This document shows, piece by piece, positions 38,060-50,991 of a DNA stretch of 64,000 bases. The first letter of the stretch is position 1. The number at the start of each line of letters is the position of its first letter. The stretch is taken from assembly GCA_036345935.2 (NCBI GenBank), contig JADWOT020000001.1, positions 17,352,828 to 17,416,827 of the forward strand. Reading direction: 5' to 3'. The notes under the pieces are model-generated. The model did no database searches and was not told where the DNA came from. It saw only the letters and a list, made by a program, of their open reading frames with translations. This DNA is from Taenia hydatigena (lineage: Eukaryota; Platyhelminthes; Cestoda; Cyclophyllidea; Taeniidae). A program made the translations under genes and the position numbers.

Positions 38060-38640
38060 TTTTCGTTTCTAAGTAGATGTAATTGCTTCAAGAGGAAAGA
38101 TGAGCTATAGAAATGAAATATTTGCCAGTCATGTGTGCGCAGTGAAACCAAAGACAAGGTAACCGTGCAACAATTTTATGCATCTTTTATTGGTCCAGTT
38201 TATTTCTCTTATAGGCTCGCAAATGGCACACCCACGCTGTAAATTACATGACAGCAAATGAGTTGTAAGATATTCTCTGTTGCAACTCAGAGGTCTAGAA
38301 ATTGATGCACCCAACCTGTGCGCATCTACGCAGCAATCGCTTTGCATCATCATGCAGGATACTTCCTGTTAGTTATCATAGCCGATGAATGGAAGAAGCG
38401 CATCTTTATTGAATGCTTTGAGACTACAGTTGTCATGCAGGTTTAGTCTGTTTTCAGCTAATGCACCTCCATAAGTAGTCATCTTTAGGGTCTTGTGATG
38501 AGGAATATCTCATTGCACACCAAATATGTGGTGATAATCCATCATTGGTTTTAGTGTTGTTGCTGGCTTCGCCCACAACTGATTATATGCACATCCGATC
38601 GCCAGATGCAAACAACTTGAACTTCTGAACTTCTACAAGA
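38060..38640 (+). repeat. Dispersed repeat, copy A (partners at 44500-45050 inverted and 46310-46665 direct)
   Basis: About 550 bp match the reverse complement of 44500-45050 at about 80-85 percent by eye. Part of it (38110-38450) matches 46310-46665 in the same orientation. The most conserved block surrounds GCATCATCATGCAGGATAC near 38343. Minus-strand and plus-strand frames in copies A and B give similar 74-76 residue peptides (shared CAICEPIREINWTNKRC). This reflects the nucleotide similarity, and the third copy does not keep the frame. Confidence 0.8.
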
Positions 38641-39132
38641 CTGCTGCCATCAATTTGACAATCGTAATGTGTTTCTGTGACATTGCCAAGGATCCATTTT
38701 CTGTGATGCGTACGAAGACGCGCTAGTTTAGATAGCTAAATACAAATGTGTGCACAAATTAGACATGCTGAAGTGATCACAAGTCTAACTACCAAAGGGG
38801 GTTTGCATTCCCGATACAATTGAGCGAAGGTTGAATTAATAGATAAGGTGTCACACAATAAGGCTGTTAAATTGCGAGATTGGAACCGATGCATTACGCT
38901 GCGATCAAAAATGTGAATATGGCATTCCAGCAAATAATTAGTGAAAAAGAGGAGGGAAATAGCTTCAATGAAGAGGAGTGCGGAGAGCATTGAACCAAAC
39001 AACCTACTCCATTTAATCTTCTGCTTGCATCGTACCAACAAACTTAGCTTCTTGTGACTCCACAGTCCTTTTTGTCTCATTGCCCATCCACTTAATTTAC
39101 TCACATAAATGGAGTAGCGCCACGTCTAAATT
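38641..39132. other. No gene recognised
   Basis: A 122-codon minus-strand frame (38736-39104) contains one hydrophobic stretch but has no splice support and no recognised motif. Its length is within chance expectation. Confidence 0.35.
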
Positions 39133-39446
39133 ATGGGTAGAGATGAACTGGGCAAAATCATTTCGCTAAGGTATGTTTCTCATTTTGTATTTGCTAGATT
39201 TGAAGTGGCATATAGCATCTGCTTACTTGCCAACTGGGTGGAGATATAGAGACTGTCAGAGCATTATTTCGATCGCCTCACTTCTATTTCAGTGAGAGGT
39301 ATTTATTTGAAGTGTTTACGTGTCCCTGTCTATTCAGAGATTGTCAGTATACTCAGACCACACAGAGGAGGACAACATCGCTCCACCAGGCTAAAGCTTC
39401 CGGAAATTCGCGCAGTGCCCACCACTCTTCACAACCCGGCTATTAA
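39133..39446 (+). CDS. Small two-exon open frame, unassigned
   Basis: ATG at 39133 opens a 38-bp first exon (MGRDELGKIISL plus two bases of a split codon) ending at a GTATGT donor (39171). A 122-bp intron ends in the strong acceptor TTCTATTTCAG (39292). The second exon, 39293-39446, continues in phase, with SERYLFEVFTCPCLF first and then a basic, serine- and histidine-rich tail, to TAA at 39444-39446. The total is about 63 residues. An in-frame stop lies just before the ATG, which fits a true start. The second exon is also open in another frame up to 39567, so the choice of frame depends on the splice. Function is unknown. Confidence 0.4.
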
Positions 39447-42400
39447 GGTCGTCCACAAATGTCATATCCCATGTATGCGCTCAAGCACACACGCGAGTAA
39501 TTCAGGTTGTGGGAATTTGCAAAACAAGTTACAATTGTTGATGTGTTTCATGACTTTGTGGCTTTAACATGCCTATCGCCTGCTTCAACGTGTACCTCCA
39601 CTTAGACTACCTCTTGTCCTAATGCATTTGTCAAAATGTAGCATTTATAAATGCGGTCGAGTTGTATGCGATTGTGAAGTTTGTCGAGTCGCATGTCCAC
39701 AGAAGGCGGGTCACGCTCAGCTACAGCTCATCATCAAAGTGAAACCTGCAAGAATACAAACATTTGAGAGCATTGTATCAAATTGTGCCTTCAGATTCTC
39801 GTACATCTCAATGATGCTCGAATATATTTGTGAACGAAATTGTAATCATCCTTGAGAATGCTGGATGTTTGCTAAGAACAACTAATGCCGCTAACTTAAT
39901 GCGGAGCTCCGATTTATGCCATTAGGACGCCTGACCCGACGTCGTAACGCCTCTCAGCTGTGCGTAATTCAGCGACGAGGGTCAGACGTGCTACACGCTG
40001 GAGGCATGACAGTTAGGGGCAGAGGATGTCCGTCTATTCTGCACGTAATCACCCAGCCGCTGTTTCGACCCGCTTCTGGACGCTGTAGAGCGTTCTCTGC
40101 ATGTCCTGGCGAACAAAGTAACCAATAAATGGAACAGACGAAGTAGGTAATATCAAACCGTCTGGCAGTTAATGCTCATAGTGCTGATGGATCAACGCGA
40201 ATGGGTGAATGGGTTGGTGAGGAGCTCATACCACTCCTAGTGACATTATCAGTCACGCGAGATTGGAAGCAGTGTTGCTGCACACGTGGAGAATGGATGA
40301 GAAGTTAATCGTAGCAACGATGTGTAAGGAATAATACGGTGACATAAAACATTGATTTTGGTCTACCAGAAAGTCAAATTCCTGCTTTTGTAAAACATAT
40401 TTGCCCTTTTGGAAAATGTGCCGCACTGTTTCGCGGAGGATGAGGCAGAAGGTGAAGCTGTGGCAGCACTCTGATGTTCAACACCACAAACTCACTAGGT
40501 TCGCTTAAACTTATCGTTGTGTCCTAAATTGCAACAATCTAGAGACAGGTTTACCACCTTCTTATTAAAAAGTGCTGAGTCTCACAAGACAATTCATAGA
40601 CTGGTGGGTTTGCTAAGGAGCAGCACTTTTGAGGCGCTTGCATCATTGTCATCGATGGTCGCTTACATCTGATATCGCCTCTCTGTTTTGTTGCTCATGT
40701 CATTGAATTTTTACTGTGTTTATATAGGTGTTTTAGCGACCAGGGCTAGCTCATTCAACTGACACATTCAAGGCATTAGTCACTGTTGTTTACGTGCTCA
40801 GCCCTACACCATTGCAACGCCTAACACCTGGTCATAGCGTGGTGGGGTCATGGCAGCTAGGGAAGGCGCAGTACCTTTGGTGGCTTAGTAATAGCCGGAA
40901 TGCTGCTTCAACTACCCTCCAATCACATCATCTATTCACACGTTTCGCATTACAAATATGCACGTCTTTATGAGGAAGTCGAGATATGGCACATGATTTC
41001 AGCCCTTTCTCTTGTGGGTTACGTATCAAAGATGTAAGACAACAATTACCTTCTATCAGAAGGCCTCATAATTGATTGCAGCGAGTAAATGGAGCGTCGG
41101 ACCACATGCGGCAGTCCAAAAGCACATGGTTGAAGTTGGTCTCAACGAATGACACTAAACAACTGTCGAAAGAATTTGGCACGTTTGGCATCTGAGCGGT
41201 GGCTTCAGAAGAATGGTATGAGGGCGTGCTTTCAATGGATCCATATCAGTTAATCTCCTGCTGCAAAAACCACGATTAAACGTCGTGAATGACCCCCTTA
41301 GACTGTGTTTTCTTATGCCACTTATTTCATTAGACATAGTTGGCACTAATGCTAAATGCGAATTAATGGAAGAAAGCAAACCAGTTAAATGAACACTTTG
41401 TGCCCTACAGGATGTTGTGATGCCTTAAAAGATGGGTCAAGTCAAAGGATACTGTATTCGGTGGCCACTAGACGCTCTGATAACCGTGCGTTTGTTAATA
41501 TTGGACACAATTTAGTCCAACAGAAATGCAGGAAAAATCCTGACTAAATTCCTTCCATGTTTAATTAAGGAGCATGAGCATGCGAGAGGACCTTACAATT
41601 CCTCGGCATCACAACATGAACTAGAGTTCTATCCATTACCACAAGTAATGGTGCATGCCGTGGTGGCAATCAGTGTGGTGTCACAGTGCCTAATTAGAGG
41701 GATGAGAGGAAGACTGTAGGGCCTGATTGGGAAAAAGGGAACAAGGCATAGTGAGGAGACATGGCTATCGGCAATAACTGGTCACCAGAGATGTAAACGC
41801 TGACTTCGTGGTACACAGAAAGCGTAATGTTAATGCCGATCAACTATGAAGGGACAAAGCCCATCACCACAATACTTAAGTTAAAAGAATTCGGACAGAA
41901 GGATGTTGGTAATCAAAAAGCTAATAAAAAGAGGCACTAATAGCAATGTAGAATTCGATATTTGACAAGACAAAGGGTGAGACGTAAGGACAAACATTGA
42001 GGTCAACCAATAAAAAGACAAACTTTAGGGGGAAAGGATTTAGAGGGTCCAATAGAATTGGCAGAACAAAGTGTATAAACAATGGCAGGTCGAAAAAACT
42101 CACTTTGGATGAGAAAGGGAACGATGTGAGAATGCGGTTTTATAGCATAGACAAGGGAAAGCGGCAAACAGGTAGGAGGGTAAAGTAAAAGGTAAGTAAA
42201 AGTACATATGTATGGCTAAAAATAATTAGCGAATATGCATAAAAATATAAATACTATAAGAAAATAGGGTGAGTGAGTGTGGCGCCACCAACAACACTGA
42301 CAGAAATTGCTCAGTGCTGTTGCCAATCGCCATGCTCCCTCCCGCCGTACTCCTCTCTCTTTTCCTTCTGTCTTCTGCATGCCTCCACCCCCTATCCACA

Positions 42401-44499
42401 CCCTTCATTCATTCAGCCCATCACTTGACATTCTCTAACTACCTCTCCCAGACACACACATTCACCTACCTACCAAACCACTCCAGGTGTCTCACTCTAT
42501 TTCCACTTCGTTACGTGTCCCCCGATCCCTCTGCCGCTCACTGAGCTGCCACTTTGTTTGCTGCAATTAAGAGGCGTCAACATTCTCCTCATTCAGTGTA
42601 TTCTTTTCTCAATTGCATTTGGATTTGACAAACTTATTTTTCCTGTCTTTCAACTGCTTTTTAAATTTGTTCTTCCAATTTTAGCCTCTTTTTTAGTTCT
42701 TTTAGTTCTTCTGTTATGTTTTTAATTACCCTTATACGTATTCATCCTTTTACGACTTTTCCTCCATCATGCTCGCTGACTCCTGGTGCTTGCAGATTTT
42801 GGAGTGAGACTGTGTGTTTTTACTGATTTCTGCACTGGTTTCATCCTGAATACTGCATTTGACGATTCTCTTCGTGTGATAAGCTCACACCATTTAACAT
42901 AGACTGCTATAATGGGATGGACATCCGCGTCTTAACCGCCCTCTAAGTAAAAGTCACGTGTGTCAAGTTCATATTATTTGATCGCAATCATGCAGATGTA
43001 TCGCCACCATTTTCTAAATTCAACCGCCTCCCCCTTGTACGTGACGTTTCCAAAATATATTTGTGTTGATAAATGGGCACATGTGTTTGTTTTGTTAAGG
43101 TAATAAACTCATCAAAATGCTGTTTCGATTAATGCGATTTTGTTTAACACTCCGATAACATTACAGTCCCTCTCGGCCAAGGTTTGCGCACGCTCAATGT
43201 CTCGTTTACTGCTGTGCGAATCCCAAAATGGCCTTCAAATCTGGCCTCTTAACTCCATTGTGCAAACGCCCTTGCCCTCTGGACGTCGCATCGCTGCGTT
43301 GTTGTCCCACCACACAGCCACCCAAATATTGACTCTCATCCAAATTAATGCCATTTAAGTTCATGATCCCCAAACCATACCGCGCATTTGTAATGCGGCT
43401 TTTATTCACTTTAGAGTCAACTGGGGTGATAGAACGACAGTATTCTAGGCTACAGCATACTGACGCAAACCAGCCATGCAGCATTTGAAATCCTCTAACT
43501 CTCTCCATGATTGTGCCAAATAGTAAGCCATGCTGCAGTGCATCATCAGCAGTCAAAGGTGGATGCGATGCTGTCAAAAATCGAAACACTGCTGAGTGAC
43601 TTGTTGTGGGAATTACCAAGCCATCGGCATTGAGCACATTTTGCTTCGCACCTGCGTCCAATCAAATGGGTTTGCGAATAAGCGCCAGAAGTTCTACCGT
43701 TGGTGGCTGGTGCAGCCGCATGCACGAGCTTAGCAGTTTTGGCCAATAGAACTGGTCTTATAACTGGTCCGATGCCAGCGTTTCTGTTTATTAAATCCGA
43801 ACTCCATAATCAGAGCAAACTAAGAGGTAGGCAGGCAGCCGTTTCCATCACGCCCTTTATCTTAGCAATAATGGTGTGCTTTTGGGCACCCAGATGGCGT
43901 ACATTCGTGGCAAAAAGGATGCTAATTTCCTTTTCCCTTATGCAAACAGTCATGTCACTGCGCATTTCTAGGATGGGTGCCATCAGTGCAAGTAGTCTGC
44001 ATTGCCTCAGATGCTCTTCATTGCTATTTACCTCCTAGCAATGCTGCCGAATGGAGAGAGGTGGCAGTCGGCCAAATGAGCATTGTGAGAAAGGCCAGAA
44101 ATTTTACCTCTCTCTATGATCAACATGCGTTTTCTTTAGCTGCATGAGAGGATTCGCAAACTTTGATGCCACTGCAGTACACAGACATAACATATTGTCA
44201 CGCTCCACATCCATTCAGTAAAATACAGCCACACTTTTGGCAGCGCAGGCACCTCATTGCATAGCTTCCACCATCGACGTCATGCTTGCTCATCACTAAG
44301 TCAATGCCAACACATTTAAGCCCATGGTGCATACTCGCAACCAAACCCATTCACTATGGAATACAATCGTCACCAGCAAGAGTATGAACAATCGAATTAT
44401 GCGCCATTTACACTGGCGCATCTTCGCACGCATCACAGAAAATGGAACCCTGGCAATGTTGCAGAAACACATTACGATTGTCAAATAAAAGACAGCAAT
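39447..44499. other. Gene-poor stretch with unassigned open frames
   Basis: Frames worth noting are 43206-43661 minus (151 codons) and 43700-44038 plus (112 codons). The former contains LDAGAKQNVLNADG, which superficially resembles an ankyrin loop, but the family spacing is not kept. A 70-codon frame starting at ATG 42332 begins with a signal-peptide-like hydrophobic run in a C/T-rich tract. A GC-richer patch lies at 39900-40130. No convincing splice chain was seen. Confidence 0.35.
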
Positions 44500-45050
44500 C
44501 ATGTGGAGGTTCAGAAGTTCAAGTTGTTTACATTAAGCGATGGGAAGCGCATATAGTCGGTTGTGAACGAAATCAGCAACAACACTAAAACCAATTACGT
44601 ATTATCACCATCAATTTGGTGTGCAATGGGATATTCCTCATCACGAGACCCTGCATGACAGCTGTAGTCTCAAAGCATTGAGCGAAAGTGCGTTTTTTTT
44701 ATTCATCGGCTACGATGACTAACAGGAATTATCCTGCATGATGACGCGGAGCGATTACAGCGTGGTTGCGCATGGGTTAGGTGCACCCACTTCTAGACCT
44801 CTAAGATGCAACAGGGAATATCCTACAACTTATTTGTTGGCATGTAATTTTCAGCGTGTGTGTGCCATTTGTGAGCCTATAAGAGAAATAAACTGGACCA
44901 ATAAAAGATGCATGAAATTGTTGCACTGTTACCTTATCTTTGGTTTCACTGCGCACACACATGATTGACAAATGCCTCATTTCTATGACCCCTGTTTTCT
45001 CTTGATGCAATCACATCTACTTGGAGAGTTACTTTGCATTTTAAGCAATC
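44500..45050 (-). repeat. Dispersed repeat, copy B; left inverted end of a fold-back cluster
   Basis: Reverse complement of copy A (38060-38640) over its whole length. Its part 44640-44980 is also the reverse complement of 46310-46665. It therefore forms one side of an inverted pair that brackets the other dispersed repeat at 45385-46100. Confidence 0.8.
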
Positions 45051-45384
45051 AGTAGAAATAGCTTTTAACAGGTAACCTCACACAAAACTTGTGTACATGA
45101 TTATTGATCTGGTCAGGGTTGTATAGACACGGTATATCGAGTTACCCGTCTTGGTGTCTATTCAAATGCAGCAATCGCTTTGGTTTATGTTTGTTAGTCA
45201 ATATTTCGGCTACTTTATTGTTATCGCATCGATGCGTCTGCTACATTCTTACATAGGATTACATCCGATCACGCATATTGCCACAATTTATCCTACTGTT
45301 AGGCGTTTGAGTCTAACATCAGGCAGCCAACTTTGATTGTACTTTCCTCCGCATCAGCGGCAACTAAACAAGCGTTGGCTGTCG

Positions 45385-46100
45385 GATCAGTACAAACTTT
45401 AGGCAGAGTGCGTCGTTAATTAGGCCAGCGATTCTGCAAAGCCATGCAGCCTTGCCTTAGGATGGAACTATGTTTCATTCTGGAACGGCGGCCTAATGCA
45501 GTTGTGCTCACACTGCTGCTAAAACACGAATAATTTCAAAATGGGTGGAGAATTACGAGTCCATGTTTTCCTACCACACTTTGCTGACAATATCCGGTGC
45601 GAGCGTAAGGAGAAAGATCTTAAGTATATATAGCCAAATCGGTTCATAGTGCGAATTCGCAGTTTGGCAGGAAGGATCGGAAGTGTGATTTGACATAAGC
45701 CAACTTCCTGTCTATGTGAAGCGCATTCTGCTCAACTGAAGCGGACCTAAAAACAGACAATGCCAATTTGACAGCAGCTGCCCTGTACACCAAGGGCAAA
45801 TCGGTTCAAGCCACATATGGACTAATCTTTTTGCTTCCACTGGGCTGCTAGCGATTCCTATGCATTATTTCAGATCAATCGAAAAGCAAGTTGGGTCGTA
45901 ACAATTTTAGCATATTGATAAATTTATAAATCTGTTAAATAATACGAGTAGAAAGAATTCGTATAAGCGCAACTTAGATTGCTGGAGGACAACTGCATCA
46001 ATGGGATCTACGAACAAGCTGTCAAGAGGCACATGAGTCATGCAACAGGCAGAGATGCGTAAGCATTCAATGTGTGGAAAAGCACGGGTTCTCCAAATTC
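45385..46100 (+). repeat. Dispersed repeat, copy 2 (partner at 10503-11225)
   Basis: Direct-orientation partner of 10503-11225 with the same block order. It lies between the two inverted copies of the 38-kb repeat family, so it may be the internal part of a composite element. No coding frame is conserved between copies. Confidence 0.75.
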
Positions 46101-46309
46101 ATTGATTTTGGTTTTCGCATCAAAGGCAGTTGATGCCGATATATTTTGCACCTTGGCAGTTGCGTAATTAACCGACAAAGGCTATCACCTACTTCCTAAT
46201 CATACCCGTTTAAAAAACACAACCGAAGCACGCTTTTGTGCGCCGCATTTGCTTAAAGCTGCTCAACAGATTGCCAAGTAGATGTTATTACTGGAGGAGG
46301 AAATGCAGG

Positions 46310-46905
46310 TCTTAGAAATCATGCGTTTGTCATTCATGCACATGCGATGGCCCCAAAGGCGAGGCAACAGTGTAGCAACCTTATGCATTCTCATTTGGAC
46401 TGGTCTATTTCCTGTGCAGCTTCCCATATGGCACACGCACACACGTTTGAAATTGCACGACAGCAGGTGTCGAGAAATGGCTTTACCCAACTCGTGCACG
46501 TTTATGCAACAATCGCTCTGCATCATCATGCAGGATACTTCCTGTCACTTACATTGTCTGACAAATGGTAAAAGTATGCTTTTACTGAATGCTTTGAGAC
46601 TACAGTTGTCATGCCTGCTTCGTCTTTGGGCATCCGATGCACCACGATGGCATAGTAATATATGCGTGTAATAACTTGCAAACAAATACATTGAGAAGGA
46701 AAAGAGTATGATGAAATATGAATCGACTGCACGGAATGGCGCAAATCTGTGAAAAGAAGTGCAGAAGCAGACAGAGTCGCAGAAAGAATCGAAGTGAAGT
46801 GCTGGTAATTGAAATGTAACAAAGTGTGCCAGCGACTCCAAGCTCTTTGGTTCTGCTGCAGCTTTCCGGAACGTAGTTGCATACTAACCTAGACCAACGT
46901 AGCAT
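46310..46905 (+). repeat. Dispersed repeat, copy C plus adjacent segment shared with 8150-8400
   Basis: Bases 46310-46665 match copy A in direct orientation, through the TTTATGCAACAATCGCTCTG and TGCTTTGAGACTACAGTTGTC blocks. Bases 46605-46905 match 8150-8400 in reverse complement. The two segments abut, suggesting a chimeric repeat or a longer family of which the copies keep different parts. Confidence 0.7.
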
Positions 46906-48922
46906 AACCCGGATGGACTGCTAAATCCATGACCGAGTAAGCATGGTATTTCTTGCCACAAACGCTTTTTTGATATTTACTATTTAACTCTCAACTTTCC
47001 TCACCAATTGCATATTCTCTCACTTCACTTTTTTATACCACCCCAGCTACTCCTAACTCATCACTCAGAGTTTTAGCTCTTTTGGCATTTGCGTAGTGTT
47101 ATGGAAAGCACATTTCGTCTACGGATAGGAAAGGACTGCTCTTCACAACCTCGAATGTTCACTTCGAGATGTTCAAACCATCTTTATTGGGGACAGGAAT
47201 TCACACTTCACTCAACACCACTACTTCGTTGAGTTGGTCATGCTAACTCGCACGAAATGCACCAGAAAAAATCCTTGCGCTAACGTGTTCGTGTTTTTCT
47301 TCCTCTTAATTGACATCAGTCATTAGTTGAATCTTTACTTTACATGACAATATGCTACTTATCTTTCAAGTTGCGTCCAGTTCACCTTTAATTGGAAAAG
47401 GATAATGGCAATGCTGCATTAAGCCCATCTACAACATATGCGCGACCAGTCAAATTTTTACTCTTTCCCAATGATACGCAAACTGGGTGAAAACTGTTTT
47501 ACATCTGCCTTCAGTTTGCTTTTCAAACTTCCAAATGACTGCCTGATGATAAAGCCAAGAACAAGATTTGTAGCGCTTCGAAAAGACTAAGCGAAGGAAA
47601 GGAGCAGTATTAGGCAAGGAAACTTTAGAATATGTAGCAAATATAAAGATCTTTTTGTGCAAAACAAATCAGCCCATAAATCCTGGGGTATGTCATTAAA
47701 TATTGGAACAACTATTTATTCAAACAGCCTTAAGGATCTCGCCATTTGTCATCCAACTGACCTCAGTCTCATTTATGCCACGCCATTAAGTGCTTAGTGC
47801 TATCAACGAGTCACATTCAATTGTTTATTTCGCTTCAAGCAACAGTCGTAGAAAGAGCACGTAATCCATGCCATCCATGGTGTACTTTACTAAAGGAATA
47901 CCAATTCCCAAAAAATGGGCAGATCTGAGTTGGTTCAAATTATGTGAAGGTGTGTATGGATGCGGTGGCATAACATGCGCATTTGTTTGAGTCTGAAGGC
48001 GCTTAAGCACTAGTCATGTTGATGGTGACATCGGCCTACGCACAGCCTCTTGCTGACGACACCAAAATGTGTAGACTTGTAAATTATTGTAGCTTAAAGA
48101 AGCAGATATATTAAAAGCTTGGGTTTCATTTTGTATGAAATCGCGCAAAACATTATGAAAAAGAATTTTTTGCATTTTAATTCACAATCTTTGTACATGT
48201 GTACATATATGTGCGTTGATGTCAACACACGGTGCGATTTTGTGCCTTTTCCTAATATTTTTGTGCATGCAACTACTGCTAAACACTGGCGGGGAATACA
48301 CGACAGTGGAACAGGAGCGTATTCGTCTGCAGCTACCACTGGCTGGACACAAAAATACTTCCTCATCGTCTATCTCCACTGACTTTCACTGACCAGTTCT
48401 TCGGTCGACTGGACGAACTGCCATCAACTTTCATCGAGTCATGAGTAGGCGATCTGACGTCACTGGCATTATTACGGAAAATCTTACTCACACAGTGTGC
48501 GTGCATCCTGGCTACTAAACTCCACCATTCCAAAATTTTAATTGGTCTGTTAATAACTAGCCAATGATACTGAAGCTCACGTGTCTATATATGAAAGCAG
48601 ATTACATTCATCATCACAAAATTCGACAGTTGTCTTATGAATATTCTGTGTAAGAATATGAGATTTTATCGTAGCATGGCTATATTTGGCACCCCACTTC
48701 GCATACTCTTTTGTAACTTTACAACTACGTCACAACATTTGCATGGTTTTGATGCTATGCTGTGTCTAACGAAGGAACGAGGCCTTTTACTTTTTCCTCC
48801 GTTTCTAAAGATTAGAAAGTGCTGCGTTGAAATCGCGAGACCTGCCAGTTGCTTGATGCATTATTTCAAGTTTCTTTAATCACCTCTTGCTGGTAGGTGA
48901 TTAAATGTAATCGCAACCTAGA
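46906..48922. other. No gene recognised; one reverse-transcriptase-like motif
   Basis: At about 48046-48070 a plus-strand frame reads LADDTKMCR, which resembles the Y/F-A-D-D box of non-LTR reverse transcriptases. The flanking residues do not continue the palm domain, so this is not reported as an element. No other signal was seen. Confidence 0.3.
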
Positions 48923-49093
48923 AATGGGCAGTTGGACTTCACTGCAGGCGGCAACTGCAGCGCAAAATTACACTCCAGTGTACGTTGAGGCTGACTATCC
49001 TGAGCTGATGCAGCATGAACTGTGGACGCGCGTAGACTGCGATAATGAACTAAGAATGAACAACTCATCGTCTCACGCACTTGGATCATGTTA
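48923..49093 (+). CDS. Short open frame with coding-like composition, unassigned
   Basis: ATG at 48923 lies two bases after AACCTAG, a possible acceptor, and the frame runs 56 codons to TAA. The peptide is acidic and polar (MGSWTSLQAATAAQ, YTPVYVEADYPELMQHELW, then a serine-rich end). It looks more protein-like than typical chance frames here. The reverse strand is open too. No partner exon or domain was recognised. Confidence 0.27.
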
Positions 49094-50626
49094 ACTGTCG
49101 AGTGCTCAACTGTTTTAACACATTCCAGTCGACCATATCCATGGCAGCTTTTGTTACTGCAAAATACATTTTACTTGTATCTCTTTTTCTTCGTTGCCTT
49201 TGGCGTTTGTAAAACCATACCACCAATTATTTGCCGTGTTGATTTGTTGCGCAGCTCTTATCATGTAGACTGAATAGGTGCAGAATGCACATTATGGGAC
49301 AAAACTTTGCGTTCCCTGTCAATCTAAGTTTCGTCGCTTGCATGTGCTCAAACTAAGCTCAATGTGCCTCCCTCTTTTCTTGCCTAACAAGGCAGGAGAT
49401 AATGACTTCTGCAGACACCGGCACAGTTTCATAACTCACATTCTGTCATTTATCACTCAAGTCCCTCAACGCTTCAGGAATCATTTTTAACACTGCCTGC
49501 CAACTAAGCGAAATCGAATCACTCCAAGACCGTACGGCACCGCATTACTGCAAGTTAGTTCCATTAGTTGTTTTGATTTCTCGCAAAATTGACGTTATGA
49601 AGCATTGTGCTGCCCTCTAGGCGTAGCACTGCCCTTCGACCGATTCAATGACCTTACTATTTTCAAAACGTTTTGCCCAAACATCCTCCACTTATAGCGA
49701 GTTCCCCCAAGCAGATGGATCGAGGACATCAGCAACGTTCTGCCTTTGTAAGCGAACGATTCATTGTGAACAACAGCGTCTGCAGCCCATCACAAGCACG
49801 AACAAAGCATAGTCTTTTGGGCATGGGGTTTCGCGCACTTCAGATCTGCGAGTAGATGGTTTGAGAGAAAACAGTGATGAAATTTTTGATCGCTTAGCAA
49901 CCGTGGCAGCACAAGCCATTCCTCGACATAAGCCATTCTTCCAGTCAATCACTCGGCCAGCTATCCACCCTACATGAGCGTGAAGGAGATGCACAACTAA
50001 CAACTACATGGCCTATCAATCCTACTACGTGGCGTGTAAATGGCAGTTGTATGCCCAGCCTCCACAACGACAGCCAATTCGATGCCGGCGTAGGAGTGAA
50101 CCAATTATCTCATGCTGCTGACACATCAATCTCGGATGGGATCAGACAAAAGTCATATGTTATTCTTTGTCACTCGAAATAGGGAGTCCTCCCAAATGCG
50201 ATGTCCTTCGGGTGGCTTATCAACATAAAAACCGAATTGTTTAGGCCAGTTAATTACAAGCGGTACACTTTGATGCTACCTGCTACACCTATTCAAATGC
50301 TATACAAAAATGATCAAAGAATGTCAGGCCTCTACCTCAGCCCTGGAACTGCATTACATTCCAATCGCCTTTAACCCAAAGGCAACAGAAATCAAAACAT
50401 CAAACAGCAGGAAGTGTCGCATCGATAAAGGTGCACGTGATTCACAACGTGCTACAATAGGTTACACCAGAAACCATACAAACTCTTCCAACCATCCGAT
50501 GCATTACAAAGCGCCCTATGACTTGGTAACGGCAAAAGTGAAGGTGATAAGCGAGAAAATGTTGTTTGACTTTAAACACACAAATGGTAGATGGGTTGCA
50601 TAATGTTGACGAATTTTTGGCAGCAG

Positions 50627-50737
50627 GTTATATCACAACCGCAAGGTGAAATTGGAACCAGAGCAACTCAAAGTATTCAAACAAGAACTGAGAGACCCGG
50701 ACAATTTGAGTCACCCGATTGGGTTGCCTAAACACAG
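50627..50737 (+). CDS. Internal exon-like frame with strong donor, unassigned
   Basis: After tandem CAGCAG (acceptor at 50623 or 50626) the frame runs 36 codons to a perfect CAG/GTAAGT donor (50738). The peptide is charged and protein-like: NRKVKLEPEQLKVFKQELRD, then SHPIGLPKHR. A possible next exon, 51038-51078, also has AATTTCAG and GTAAGT borders and continues in phase (KTCCGKEAYTFR). However, it overlaps a minus-strand frame of comparable quality. No family is recognised. Confidence 0.38.
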
Positions 50738-50991
50738 GTAAGTAATACAATACAATCATCCGTATTCGACAAACACGAGTTTCGATAGTTCAAACTCTCA
50801 GTCAATAAGGCTAACTAATTTTCGAAAGGGTGAATCATGCGTAGAGTGATCTTTCAGATGCCTCACAGATACTAAGACACAACATTGGCAAAGAAAAACC
50901 TGAATCTGCATCGAGGTAATAGCCAGCTGGCAAGAATCTTCAGCAGCTTTCAGTTGACTCGAGGGCGGTAAACAAATATTTGGATGTTAAA

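Noticed and set aside
43206..43661. 151-codon minus-strand frame with an ankyrin-like loop
   Set aside because: A single DAGAKQNVLNADG resemblance without the helices or 33-residue spacing; preceded by a stop and with no splice chain.
48046..48120. LADDTKM reverse-transcriptase box
   Set aside because: The surrounding residues do not form a palm domain and no PQGS-type or other RT motif was found nearby.
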